From assembly GCF_003008515.1 (NCBI RefSeq), contig NZ_CP027668.1, forward strand, positions 3,513,001-3,577,000: 64,000 bases of DNA. Direction: 5' to 3'. The translations under genes were made by a program, and so were the position numbers. Shown piece after piece: positions 18,181-25,389 of this stretch. The notes beneath the pieces were generated by a model. The model ran no database searches, was not told where the DNA came from, and worked only from the letters and a program-made list of their open reading frames with translations. The stretch is from Phreatobacter cathodiphilus (GTDB lineage Bacteria; Pseudomonadota; Alphaproteobacteria; Rhizobiales; Phreatobacteraceae). Every line of letters starts with the position of its first letter. Position 1 is the stretch's first letter.

Positions 18181-18580
18181 ATGCTCGGCAGACGAGGTAT
18201 TCCCTTGAGCGATACGGCGGCGCTTACGAGCCTTTTCGACCGCTGGGAGAAGGTCTGGCACGAGGGACGATTCGACCTCCTGCCCGGCTGCATATGCCCG
18301 CAGTACATCCGGCATGACGAGGCCGGGGATCGGACGGTAACCGCCGAAGCCTATGCCGCCGAACTAGCGCGGCTGCGGCAAGACCGTCCCGACATCAGGA
18401 TCTTCGTCTTCGCGCACGAATTTCGGCAAAGCCGTCATCGAGGATGGAAAGCTCGCGGAAACTTGGGTTAGCCTGCAGCCGCTGGGATCGAAATGGAAAG
18501 ACCCCGTGGCGCAGGAAACCTGGACCCGCCCGGTCGACGTAGCCGCGACTCCGGCACGCCTGCAGGATGGCAACGCCTGA
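18181..18580 (+). pseudogene. Decayed SnoaL-like polyketide cyclase / ester cyclase
   Basis: The first part, in the frame starting at 18181, reads F-D-R-W-E-K-V-W-H-E-G-R-F and R-H-D-E-A-G-D-R-T-V-T and runs to the codon for A-H-E at about 18420. The continuation is in the next frame, from about 18422: G-K-A-V-I-E-D-G-K-L-A-E-T-W-V, ending at the TGA at 18578. Together these are the two ends of a SnoaL-like (NTF2-fold) protein. The middle strands usually found between them are missing, so this looks like an internal deletion of roughly 30 codons that also shifted the frame. No function is expected. Confidence 0.68.
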
Positions 18581-18745
18581 GCACTGTGGGCGGAAGAGCT
18601 ACAGCCTCACCTCGCCGTAGCAGGGCGCCTTGCCCCAGACCGCGAGGCGGTAGCCCTTGCGCAGGCCGAGGGTGAACCAGGGGCGGCCTCGACGAGGCCC
18701 ACGGCCGTTCCCAGGAATGCGCGTGTCGGGCTTGCGGGCGCCGTC

Positions 18746-18803
18746 GTCACCCCACCCCGCTCGCGCTTCGCGCGATCGACCCTCCCCCTCCAGGGGAGGG
18801 TGG
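18746..18803 (-). repeat. Palindromic intergenic repeat, copy 1
   Basis: This copy, read on the minus strand, is CCACCCTCCCCTGG, then GGGGGAGGGTCG, then a short GC-rich hairpin, then CGGGGTGGGGTG. It forms strong secondary structure. It has the same three-part plan as the copy at 18856-18912 but in opposite orientation. Such elements are dispersed in many Hyphomicrobiales genomes. Confidence 0.7.
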
Positions 18804-18855
18804 CAATAGGCACGGCCCCAGCGCAACTCCGAACGTGCCGGAGGGCGCGCTCCTT

Positions 18856-18912
18856 CACCCTCCCCTGGCGGGGGAGGGTCGGCGCCCCGGGAAGGGGCGC
18901 CGGGGTGGGGTG
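18856..18912 (+). repeat. Palindromic intergenic repeat, copy 2
   Basis: The copy reads CACCCTCCCC-TGGC-GGGGGAGGGTCG, followed by a second hairpin (GGCGCCCC-GGGA-AGGGGCGCC) and the tail CGGGGTGGGGTG. It is inverted relative to the copy at 18746-18803 and lies 25 bases past the stop codon of asd. The pair could fold into a large hairpin and may act as a transcription end for asd. Confidence 0.7.
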
Positions 18913-18937
18913 GACCGGAAAAGACCGTTGCGGTCGC

Positions 18938-19975
18938 TCAGGCCGCCGCTTTCGCCCGCGGCTGGATCAGCTTGCGGTTGATCAGCACCTCGGCGATCTG
19001 CACCGCGTTCAGCGCCGCGCCCTTGCGCAGGTTGTCCGAGACGCACCAGAAGGCGAGGCCGTTCTCGACCGTCGCGTCCTCGCGGATGCGCGAGACATAG
19101 GTCGCGTCCTCGCCGGCGGCGTCGAGGGGCGTCGCGTAGCCGCCGTTCTCGTGCTTGTCGATGACGAGAACGCCCGGCGCCTGGCGCAGCACCTCGCGCG
19201 CCTCGTCGGCGGTGATCGGCTGCTCGCACTCGATGTTGACGGCTTCCGAATGGGCGATGAAGACCGGCACGCGCACGCAGGTCGCCGTCAGCTTGATCTT
19301 TGGGTCGAGGATCTTCTTGGTCTCGACCGTCATCTTCCATTCCTCCTTCGTGTAGCCGTCCTCCATGAAGACGTCGATGTGGGGAATGAGGTTGAAGGCG
19401 ATGCGGGCCGGGAACTTCTTCGTCTCCGGGTCCTTCATCGAGTAGAGCGCCTTGGTCTGGCGGTCGAGCTCGTCCATGCCCTCCTTGCCGGCGCCGGACA
19501 CCGACTGGTAGGTCGACACGACGACGCGCTTGATGCCGTAGCGGTCGTGCAGCGGCTTCAGCGCCACGACGAGCTGGGCGGTCGAGCAGTTCGGATTGGC
19601 GATGATGTTGCGCTTGGCGAAGCCCGCGACGGCGTCGGCATTCACCTCCGGCACGATCAGCGGCACGTCGGAATCGTAGCGGAAGGCGGAGGAGTTATCG
19701 ATGACGACGCAGCCCTGCGCGCCGATCTTCGGCGACCACTCCTTCGACACCGTGCCGCCCGCCGACATCAGGCAGATGTCGGTGTCCGAGAAGTCGTAGT
19801 GCTCGAGGGCCTTCACCTTCAGCACCTTGTCGCCGAAGGAGACCTCCTGGCCCACCGAGCGGCGCGAGGCCAGCGGGATCACCTCGGAGACGGGAAAGCC
19901 CCGCTCGGCGAGGATGGCGAGCATCTCGCGGCCCACATTGCCCGTGGCACCGACGACGGCGACCTTGTAACCCAT
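18938..19975 (-). CDS. asd: Aspartate-semialdehyde dehydrogenase
   Basis: This 345-residue enzyme reduces aspartyl phosphate to aspartate semialdehyde, feeding lysine, methionine and threonine synthesis and diaminopimelate for the cell wall. It begins with the NADP motif V-V-G-A-T-G-N-V-G and has the active-site cysteine Cys130 in N-P-N-C-S-T. The ATG at 19975 was chosen because the family begins G-Y-K-V-A-V-V-G; an ATG 69 bases upstream would add an unrelated extension. lysA of the same pathway is about 1.6 kb away. Confidence 0.95.
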   Translation of the reverse strand: MGYKVAVVGATGNVGREMLAILAERGFPVSEVIPLASRRSVGQEVSFGDKVLKVKALEHYDFSDTDICLMSAGGTVSKEWSPKIGAQGCVVIDNSSAFRYDSDVPLIVPEVNADAVAGFAKRNIIANPNCSTAQLVVALKPLHDRYGIKRVVVSTYQSVSGAGKEGMDELDRQTKALYSMKDPETKKFPARIAFNLIPHIDVFMEDGYTKEEWKMTVETKKILDPKIKLTATCVRVPVFIAHSEAVNIECEQPITADEAREVLRQAPGVLVIDKHENGGYATPLDAAGEDATYVSRIREDATVENGLAFWCVSDNLRKGAALNAVQIAEVLINRKLIQPRAKAAA

Positions 19976-20323
19976 GATTCCAGCCTCTTGGCTTGCAACT
20001 CTCCCCCGGGATCGAGACCCGTCACCGGATCCCGTGGCGCCCATCTCCCCGTCGGGGGAGCACCCGGTTGCGAGGACGAAGCGTCAGCCTGCCGTGCCGC
20101 CTTTGGCGGCCGGCGTGGTTTTCGTCGTCGTTTTGAAGCGAGCGAAAGCCATGGCGCGGAGAGGTGTCCTCGGCGAAAGTGCCGTGAGGGCAGCGAAAAA
20201 CACCAGGTGCGGCGAAATGTCAATCGCGCTAAGCCGCTGGGGCTGGCTATGGCAGGCGCGCGCCCAACATTCGCCGGGAATGCCATGGCATCAGGGATGC
20301 CCCACCGCCTGCCCGAGAGCCCG
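19976..20323. other. Divergent intergenic region between asd and the glucan biosynthesis gene
   Basis: This 348-base stretch lies between the start of asd (minus strand) and the start of the OpgG/D gene (plus strand), so it must contain both promoters. It includes a small inverted repeat CTCCCC-GTCG-GGGGAG at about 20045-20060. I could not identify a confident promoter or a protein-coding frame. Confidence 0.4.
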
Positions 20324-21907
20324 ATGATCCAGACCCTTTCCCGTCGCAACCTCCTGACCATCGCCGCGGCGGCCGGCCTCGCCCCGGTCGTGTCCGGCGG
20401 GGCCGAGGCCGCGACAGCGCTGCGTTTCGGGCCGACCGCGCCCTTCTCCTACAACGCGCTGAAGCAGATGGCCGCCGAACGGGCCGGCAAGCCCTATGTG
20501 CCGCCGTCGCGCCCCAACCCGGAGATCGTCCGGCGGATCGACTACGACAATCACGGCAAGCTGCGCTTCGACAAGGACGTGGCGCTCTTCGCCGAGGGGC
20601 CCGGCGCCTATCCCGTCACCTTCCAGCATGTCGGCCAGTACTTCCCCAAGACCGTGCACATGCACGTGGTCGAGGGCGAGACGGCGCGCGAGATCGTCTA
20701 CGATCCTCGCTACTTCACGATTTCCTCCGACCATCCTGCCGCGGCGCTGCCGCCGGAGCCCTCCGCCTTCGCCGGCCTCTGGCTGCAGGAGGCGAAGTCG
20801 GGCCCCTGGAAGACCCAGGAGCCCTGGGCCACCTGGCTCGGGGCCTCCTATTTTCGCGGCGTCGGCGAGCTCGGCCAGGTCGGCCTGTCGGCCCGCGGCC
20901 TCGCGCTCTCGCCCGGCCAGGGTCCGGGCCCCGAGGAGTTCCCGGATTTCGTCGGCTTCTGGATCGCCCCGGCGGCGAGCGAGACCGATCCCGTCACCCT
21001 CTATGCGCTGATGGATTCGCCCTCCCTGTCGGGGGCCTACCGCTTCCTGTGCCGACGCACCTCCGGCGTCGTCATGGACATCGAGGCGACGCTGCATTTC
21101 CGCCGCCGCGTCACCCATGTCGGCATCGCCCCGCTGACCTCCATGTACTGGTATTCGGAGACGGCCTCCTCCCGCACCATCGACTGGCGGCCGGAGGTGC
21201 ACGATTCCGACGGCCTCGCCATCTGGACGGGCGGCGGCGAGCGCATCTGGCGGCCGCTCAACAACCCGCCGCGCACCATGACCTCCAGCTTCGTCGACCG
21301 CACGCCGCGCGGCTTCGGCCTGCTGCAGCGCGACCGCGAATTCCTGCACTATCTCGACGGCGTGAAATACGAGAAGCGGCCCTCGGCCTGGGTGGAGCCA
21401 CAGGGCGACTGGGGCCGCGGCGCGGTGCAGCTCGTCGAGCTCAATACCGACGACGAGATCCACGACAACATCGTCGCCATGTGGGTGCCGGAGACGCCGG
21501 CCGAGCCCGGCCAGCCGCGGGAATATCGCTACCGGCTGCACTGGCTCGCCGACGAGCCCTATCCGACCCCGCTCGCCCGCGTCGTCGCCACCCGCCTCGG
21601 CCGTGGCGGCCAGCCGGGCCAGCCCCGCCCGCAGGGCGTCCGCAAGTTCCTCGTCGAGTTCAAGGGCGGACCGCTCACCAATCTGCCGAAGGGCATCATC
21701 CCCAAGCCGGTGCTCTGGGCCTCGCGCGGCACCTTCGGCGAGTACCAGTACACCGAGGCGGTCCCGAACGACGTGCCCGGCCACTGGCGCACCCAGTTCG
21801 ACCTCAAGGTCGAGGGCAACGATCCCGTGGAGATGCGCTGCTATCTCAGGGTCGGCGATCAGGTGGCGTCGGAGAGCTGGCTCTACCAGTACCACCCGGG
21901 CGCCTGA
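20324..21907 (+). CDS. Periplasmic glucan biosynthesis protein, OpgG/OpgD family
   Basis: This 527-residue protein belongs to the MdoG/OpgG-OpgD family, which shapes osmoregulated periplasmic glucans. The N terminus T-L-S-R-R-N-L-L-T-I-A-A-A-A-G is a twin-arginine signal peptide ending near G-G-A-E-A, so it should be folded and exported by Tat, as known for OpgD. Internal features include F-V-D-R-T-P-R-G-F-G-L-L-Q-R-D-R and W-V-E-P-Q-G-D-W-G-R-G, which are strongly conserved in the family. No opgH glucosyltransferase gene is next to it, also unlike the usual opgGH pair. Confidence 0.92.
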   Translation: MIQTLSRRNLLTIAAAAGLAPVVSGGAEAATALRFGPTAPFSYNALKQMAAERAGKPYVPPSRPNPEIVRRIDYDNHGKLRFDKDVALFAEGPGAYPVTFQHVGQYFPKTVHMHVVEGETAREIVYDPRYFTISSDHPAAALPPEPSAFAGLWLQEAKSGPWKTQEPWATWLGASYFRGVGELGQVGLSARGLALSPGQGPGPEEFPDFVGFWIAPAASETDPVTLYALMDSPSLSGAYRFLCRRTSGVVMDIEATLHFRRRVTHVGIAPLTSMYWYSETASSRTIDWRPEVHDSDGLAIWTGGGERIWRPLNNPPRTMTSSFVDRTPRGFGLLQRDREFLHYLDGVKYEKRPSAWVEPQGDWGRGAVQLVELNTDDEIHDNIVAMWVPETPAEPGQPREYRYRLHWLADEPYPTPLARVVATRLGRGGQPGQPRPQGVRKFLVEFKGGPLTNLPKGIIPKPVLWASRGTFGEYQYTEAVPNDVPGHWRTQFDLKVEGNDPVEMRCYLRVGDQVASESWLYQYHPGA

Positions 21908-21912
21908 GCCAC

Positions 21913-22599
21913 TCAGGCCACCCGGCTCGCCATCATCGCGCGGTTGCGGATGCCGACGAGCACCTCGGCCGCGCTCGGGCTGCGCCGCTGGCTCGGCGGG
22001 CCGGCGAAAACGCCCGGAAGGGCGGCGGGCTGCCGCGGCGCGGGAGCGCGGGTCGAGAGCCCCTGCATCTGACTGCGCCTCAGGCAGGCGAGCGTCGCCT
22101 CCGCCTCGGCCAGCAGCTGCCCGTCCTCCTCGGCGCGGCCCGTGGTGCGCTCGCGGAGCGCCCGCACCGCCTTCTCCGCCATAACGATCCGCCGGCCGCG
22201 ATCGCAGCGCGTCAGGCGCAGTTCCGCGTCGGCGATCCGCTGCTTCTGCCGCTCGATCTCCGCGACGAGGACCTTGAGACACTGGCTGCCGACGAGAACG
22301 TCGGTGGCGATCGTCGCGATGTCCGCGGCGGTCTCCTCCGCCATGTCGGCGAAGCCGGCCCTCACCGCCGCGACGGCGCGGCCGTCCAGCGTCGCCATCC
22401 GGCTCCTGAGGTTGCGCAGCCGGTGCGCCTCAGAGCGCTCCGAGGCGACCGCCGCCGCCAGTTCGCGGCGGGCGAGGGCGAGATCGCGCGTGGCGACCCG
22501 CGCCTGATGGTCGATCAGCGCCAGCGCGTTGCGGTCGTCGAGGCACCCCGCGCCGACGGGAAGCTGGCCGTGCATGAGCCTGAACATCGACTTGAACAT
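21913..22599 (-). CDS. PspA/IM30-like coiled-coil protein
   Basis: This 228-residue protein is mostly predicted long helix rich in Ala, Arg, Glu and Leu. Segments such as A-T-R-D-L-A-L-A-R-R-E-L-A-A-A-V-A and L-V-A-E-I-E-R-Q-K-Q-R resemble the coiled-coil core of PspA/IM30 membrane-stress proteins. The C-terminal 50 residues are Pro-rich and probably disordered. The similarity is moderate, so the assignment is tentative. It is divergent from a TetR-type regulator, with three matching palindromes between them, so its expression is probably repressed until an inducer appears. Confidence 0.55.
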   Translation of the reverse strand: MFKSMFRLMHGQLPVGAGCLDDRNALALIDHQARVATRDLALARRELAAAVASERSEAHRLRNLRSRMATLDGRAVAAVRAGFADMAEETAADIATIATDVLVGSQCLKVLVAEIERQKQRIADAELRLTRCDRGRRIVMAEKAVRALRERTTGRAEEDGQLLAEAEATLACLRRSQMQGLSTRAPAPRQPAALPGVFAGPPSQRRSPSAAEVLVGIRNRAMMASRVA

Positions 22600-22616
22600 C
22601 GGCGACCCCTTCGCTA

Positions 22617-22629
22617 TGAACGTTGTTCA
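22617..22629. promoter_or_regulatory. TetR operator candidate 1
   Basis: TGAAC-GTT-GTTCA is a perfect 5-bp dyad. It is the copy nearest the PspA-like gene, 18 bases upstream of its start on the minus strand. Two more copies with the same arms lie at 22652 and 22674. Confidence 0.65.
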
Positions 22630-22651
22630 CGGACCGTGTCTAGCGAGTCCG

Positions 22652-22664
22652 TGAACGATGTTCA
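22652..22664. promoter_or_regulatory. TetR operator candidate 2
   Basis: TGAAC-GAT-GTTCA is the middle of three matching dyads in the divergent promoter region. Its centre is 35 bases from copy 1 and 22 bases, about two helical turns, from copy 3. Confidence 0.65.
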
Positions 22665-22673
22665 AGCGATTTT

Positions 22674-22686
22674 TGAACGACGTTCA
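22674..22686. promoter_or_regulatory. TetR operator candidate 3
   Basis: TGAAC-GAC-GTTCA is extended by one base pair on each side (TTGAACGACGTTCAA), the longest dyad of the three. It lies 26 bases upstream of the TetR start codon, a position suited to autorepression. Confidence 0.68.
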
Positions 22687-22712
22687 AATTTTTCGGCGGA
22701 GGCGGTATCTCC

Positions 22713-23327
22713 ATGACGACGGACTTGCCGGCACGGCGCGCCAAGCTGCGCGACGACCTCATCGCCGCCGCCGAGGCCGCCATCGCGACGGGCGGCCTCT
22801 CCGCCCTCAAGGCCCGCGCCCTGGCGGAGGCCGCGGGCTGTGCCGTCGGCGCGATCTACAACGTCTTCCCCGACCTCGACGCGCTGATCTTCACGGTCAA
22901 CGCCCGCACGCTGGAACGTCTCGACGAGGTGCTGGCCTCAACCGTCAGGCCCGGCACCGATCCCGAAACCGCCATGCGCCGCCTGGCACTCGCCTATCAC
23001 GGCTTCTCACGGTCGGAGCGGCGGCGCTGGACGGCGGTCTTTGCCCACCAGATCCCCGACGGCGCAACGCCGCCGGACTGGTATCTCGGCGTCGTCGGCC
23101 GCCTCTTCCGGCATATCGAGGCGCCGCTCGCCGAACTGCTGCCGGGCTCGACGGCGGAGACGCGGGCGGGCCTCGCCCGCACGCTCTTCTCCGCCACCCA
23201 CGGCATCGTCTCGCTGGGTCTGGAGGAAAAGCTCGGCCCCGCCCCCGACGAGGTCATTGCCGGCGCGCTGGTGGTGATGACGCGGAGCTGGGTGCTCGGC
23301 CTGCCGGGCGCGGTGGCCCCGCGCTGA
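22713..23327 (+). CDS. TetR/AcrR family transcriptional regulator
   Basis: This 204-residue protein has an N-terminal TetR helix-turn-helix (residues about 10-55: L-I-A-A-A-E-A-A-I, A-R-A-L-A-E-A-A-G-C-A-V-G-A-I-Y-N-V-F). A helical ligand-binding domain follows, with a C-terminal region of the W-H-G/T-H-G-I type (A-T-H-G-I-V-S-L-G). It is divergent from the PspA-like gene across three TGAAC-N3-GTTCA dyads that are probably its own operators. Its stop codon abuts the stop of pbpC. The inducer is unknown. Confidence 0.93.
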   Translation: MTTDLPARRAKLRDDLIAAAEAAIATGGLSALKARALAEAAGCAVGAIYNVFPDLDALIFTVNARTLERLDEVLASTVRPGTDPETAMRRLALAYHGFSRSERRRWTAVFAHQIPDGATPPDWYLGVVGRLFRHIEAPLAELLPGSTAETRAGLARTLFSATHGIVSLGLEEKLGPAPDEVIAGALVVMTRSWVLGLPGAVAPR

Positions 23328-25385
23328 TCACTCGACGCGCACGGTCACCGAGGCGCTTCGCCCCTCGCCGTCCACCACCGACAGGGTCGTGAAACCTGGG
23401 CCGTCGGGCAGGACGTTCGCCTGCCGCTGCGCGCCGAAGCGCCCCGCGGGCCGGCCGTCGACCAGAACGGTGAAGGGCGGGCGTCCGCCTGTGGTGCGCA
23501 CCACGAGCTGCTCCATCTCGCCCCGCGCCGCACCGAGATCGACCCTGACGCCGTCCGGCGGGAAGGCGATCTTCAGGTCGCGCGTGTCGCTCGCCTCCTC
23601 GCGCGACGGCCCGAACCGGCGCAGCGGCGCGGGGAGCTGGGCATGGCTCATCGGCGTTGCGGCGGCTGGCCGCGGCGGCATGGCGGCGGGCGGACCCAGC
23701 CGCGCGAAGGCGTCGAAGAGGATGGGAGCCGCCGCCGTGCGGCCCGTGATGCCGGGCACCGAGGACCCGTCCGGGCGCCCGACCCAGACCGCCACCGTGC
23801 GCCTTCCGTCGAAGCCGACCGCCCAGGCGTCGCGGAAGCCGTAGGACGTGCCGGTCTTGTAGGCGAGCCGCCCGGTCAGCGCCGCGTCGGGGGCCGGCGC
23901 CTCGGTCAGGATGTCGCCGATATGCCAGGCCGCCGCCTCGTCGGTCACCGGACGGCCCGCCGGCTGCGGCAGGCCCTGCCGCTCGACGAGCTCGGGCATC
24001 TCGCCGCCGCGCGCCAGGCCCGCATAGAGCGCCGCGAGATCGGCGAGGCGCAGGCCGACGCCGCCGAGGCCGACGGCGAGGCCCGGCACCTCGCCGCGCG
24101 GCAGGACCGGGCGGATACCCGCCTGTTCGAGGCGCGCGTAGAAGCGCTGCGGCCCCACCGCCTCGAGAAGCGCCACCGCCGGCACGTTCAGCGACATCTG
24201 CAGCGCCACGCGGGTCGGCACCGTGCCCTGGTAGCCGCGGTCGAAATTGGCCGGCGCATAGGTGCCGAAGCGGGAGGGGCGGTCCTCGATCAGCGTCTCG
24301 GGATGGGCGAGCCCGGCCTCGTAGGCCATGGCATAGATGAAGGGCTTCAGCGTCGAGCCCGGCGAGCGCACGGCGCGCGTCATGTCGACGGCCCCCTGCC
24401 GCTCGTGGTCGAGCGGATCGGCCGCGCCGATGCGGGCGATGACCTCGCCGCTGCGGTGATCGATGGCGATGAGGGCGCCGGAAAGCCGTGTGCCGAGCGC
24501 CCGCACCCGCTCGCGCAGCAGCGCCTCCAGCGTCTCCTGCGCCGTACGGTCATAGGCCATGCGGTGGACGCGCTCGGCGGGGCGGGCCGCCATGGCCTCG
24601 CCGCTCGCATGCCAGGCGAAGGCCGGCATCTGCCGGCGGGCGACCGGGACGCGCTCTGCCTTGCCGGAGGCGACCTGCTCGGGCTTCAGGACGCCGGCCA
24701 GCAGCATGCGGTCGAGCACGCGGTCACGCGCCCGCCGCGCCGCCTCCGGATGGCGGTCCGGCCGCCGCGCCTCCGGGGACTGCGGGATCGCCACCAGCAA
24801 GGCCGCCTCGCCCGGCGACAGCCGGCGCGGCTCCTTGCCGAAATAGGCGAGCGAGGCCGCGCGAATGCCCTCGACATTGCCGCCATAGGGCGCGAGCGAC
24901 AGGTAGAGGTCGAGCACCCGCTGCTTGCCGAGCTCGCGCTCCAGCCGCACGGCGCGCGCCATCTCCCGCAGCTTGACCGCCATGGTGCGGCCGTCCTCGC
25001 GCTTGTCGATGAGGCGGGCGACCTGCATGGAGAGGGTCGAGCCGCCGGAGACGATGCGCCCGTTCCGCAGCCACTGGCCCCCCGCCCGCGCCAGCGCCAG
25101 CGGATCGACGCCCAGGTGGGACGCGAAGCGCCGGTCCTCGAAGGCGGTCAGCATGCGCAGGAACAGCGGGTCCACCTCGCCGACCGCGCCGGGGAAGCGC
25201 CACATGTCGTCGTCGGTCTGGAACGGCCTGAGGAGCCGCCCCTGCCGGTCCACCACCTCGCGCGAATAGGGCGTCGCCGCCCCGTCCGGGCCCTCGCCGG
25301 CGCGGTGGAAGGCCACGGCCCCGCCGAGGCCGGCGAGCGCGAGCCCGCCGGCGGCGACAGCCGCGATCCTCATCCGGGCCGCCAT
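23328..25385 (-). CDS. pbpC: Penicillin-binding protein 1C
   Basis: This 685-residue bifunctional cell-wall synthase has an N-terminal membrane anchor (residues about 6-26). The glycosyltransferase-51 domain has catalytic Glu83 in A-F-E-D-R-R-F and the segment G-G-S-T-L-S-M-Q-V-A-R. The transpeptidase domain has Ser344-T-L-Lys347, a later S-L-N motif, and K-T-G-T-S. A C-terminal beta domain of about 90 residues is typical of PBP1C. It starts 4 bases after the alpha-2-macroglobulin gene, a conserved partnership in Gram-negative bacteria. Confidence 0.95.
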   Translation of the reverse strand: MAARMRIAAVAAGGLALAGLGGAVAFHRAGEGPDGAATPYSREVVDRQGRLLRPFQTDDDMWRFPGAVGEVDPLFLRMLTAFEDRRFASHLGVDPLALARAGGQWLRNGRIVSGGSTLSMQVARLIDKREDGRTMAVKLREMARAVRLERELGKQRVLDLYLSLAPYGGNVEGIRAASLAYFGKEPRRLSPGEAALLVAIPQSPEARRPDRHPEAARRARDRVLDRMLLAGVLKPEQVASGKAERVPVARRQMPAFAWHASGEAMAARPAERVHRMAYDRTAQETLEALLRERVRALGTRLSGALIAIDHRSGEVIARIGAADPLDHERQGAVDMTRAVRSPGSTLKPFIYAMAYEAGLAHPETLIEDRPSRFGTYAPANFDRGYQGTVPTRVALQMSLNVPAVALLEAVGPQRFYARLEQAGIRPVLPRGEVPGLAVGLGGVGLRLADLAALYAGLARGGEMPELVERQGLPQPAGRPVTDEAAAWHIGDILTEAPAPDAALTGRLAYKTGTSYGFRDAWAVGFDGRRTVAVWVGRPDGSSVPGITGRTAAAPILFDAFARLGPPAAMPPRPAAATPMSHAQLPAPLRRFGPSREEASDTRDLKIAFPPDGVRVDLGAARGEMEQLVVRTTGGRPPFTVLVDGRPAGRFGAQRQANVLPDGPGFTTLSVVDGEGRSASVTVRVE

Positions 25386-25389
25386 CGGA

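Larger units (their letters stand above)
18581..18937. other. Non-coding gap carrying two palindromic repeat copies
   Basis: This gap between the SnoaL-like pseudogene and the 3' end of asd holds two inverted copies of a palindromic repeat, listed separately. A short open frame on the minus strand here translates the repeat itself (P-P-L-E-G-E-G-R-S-R-E-A), a well-known false gene call in alphaproteobacteria. I see no real gene. Confidence 0.7.

Noticed and set aside
18114-18317. A 67-residue plus-strand frame overlapping the SnoaL-like region
   Set aside because: It is out of frame with the recognisable domain and has no similarity.
18599-18858. Short minus-strand frames reading P-P-L-E-G-E-G-R-S-R-E-A
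   Set aside because: They translate the palindromic repeat and are a common false annotation.
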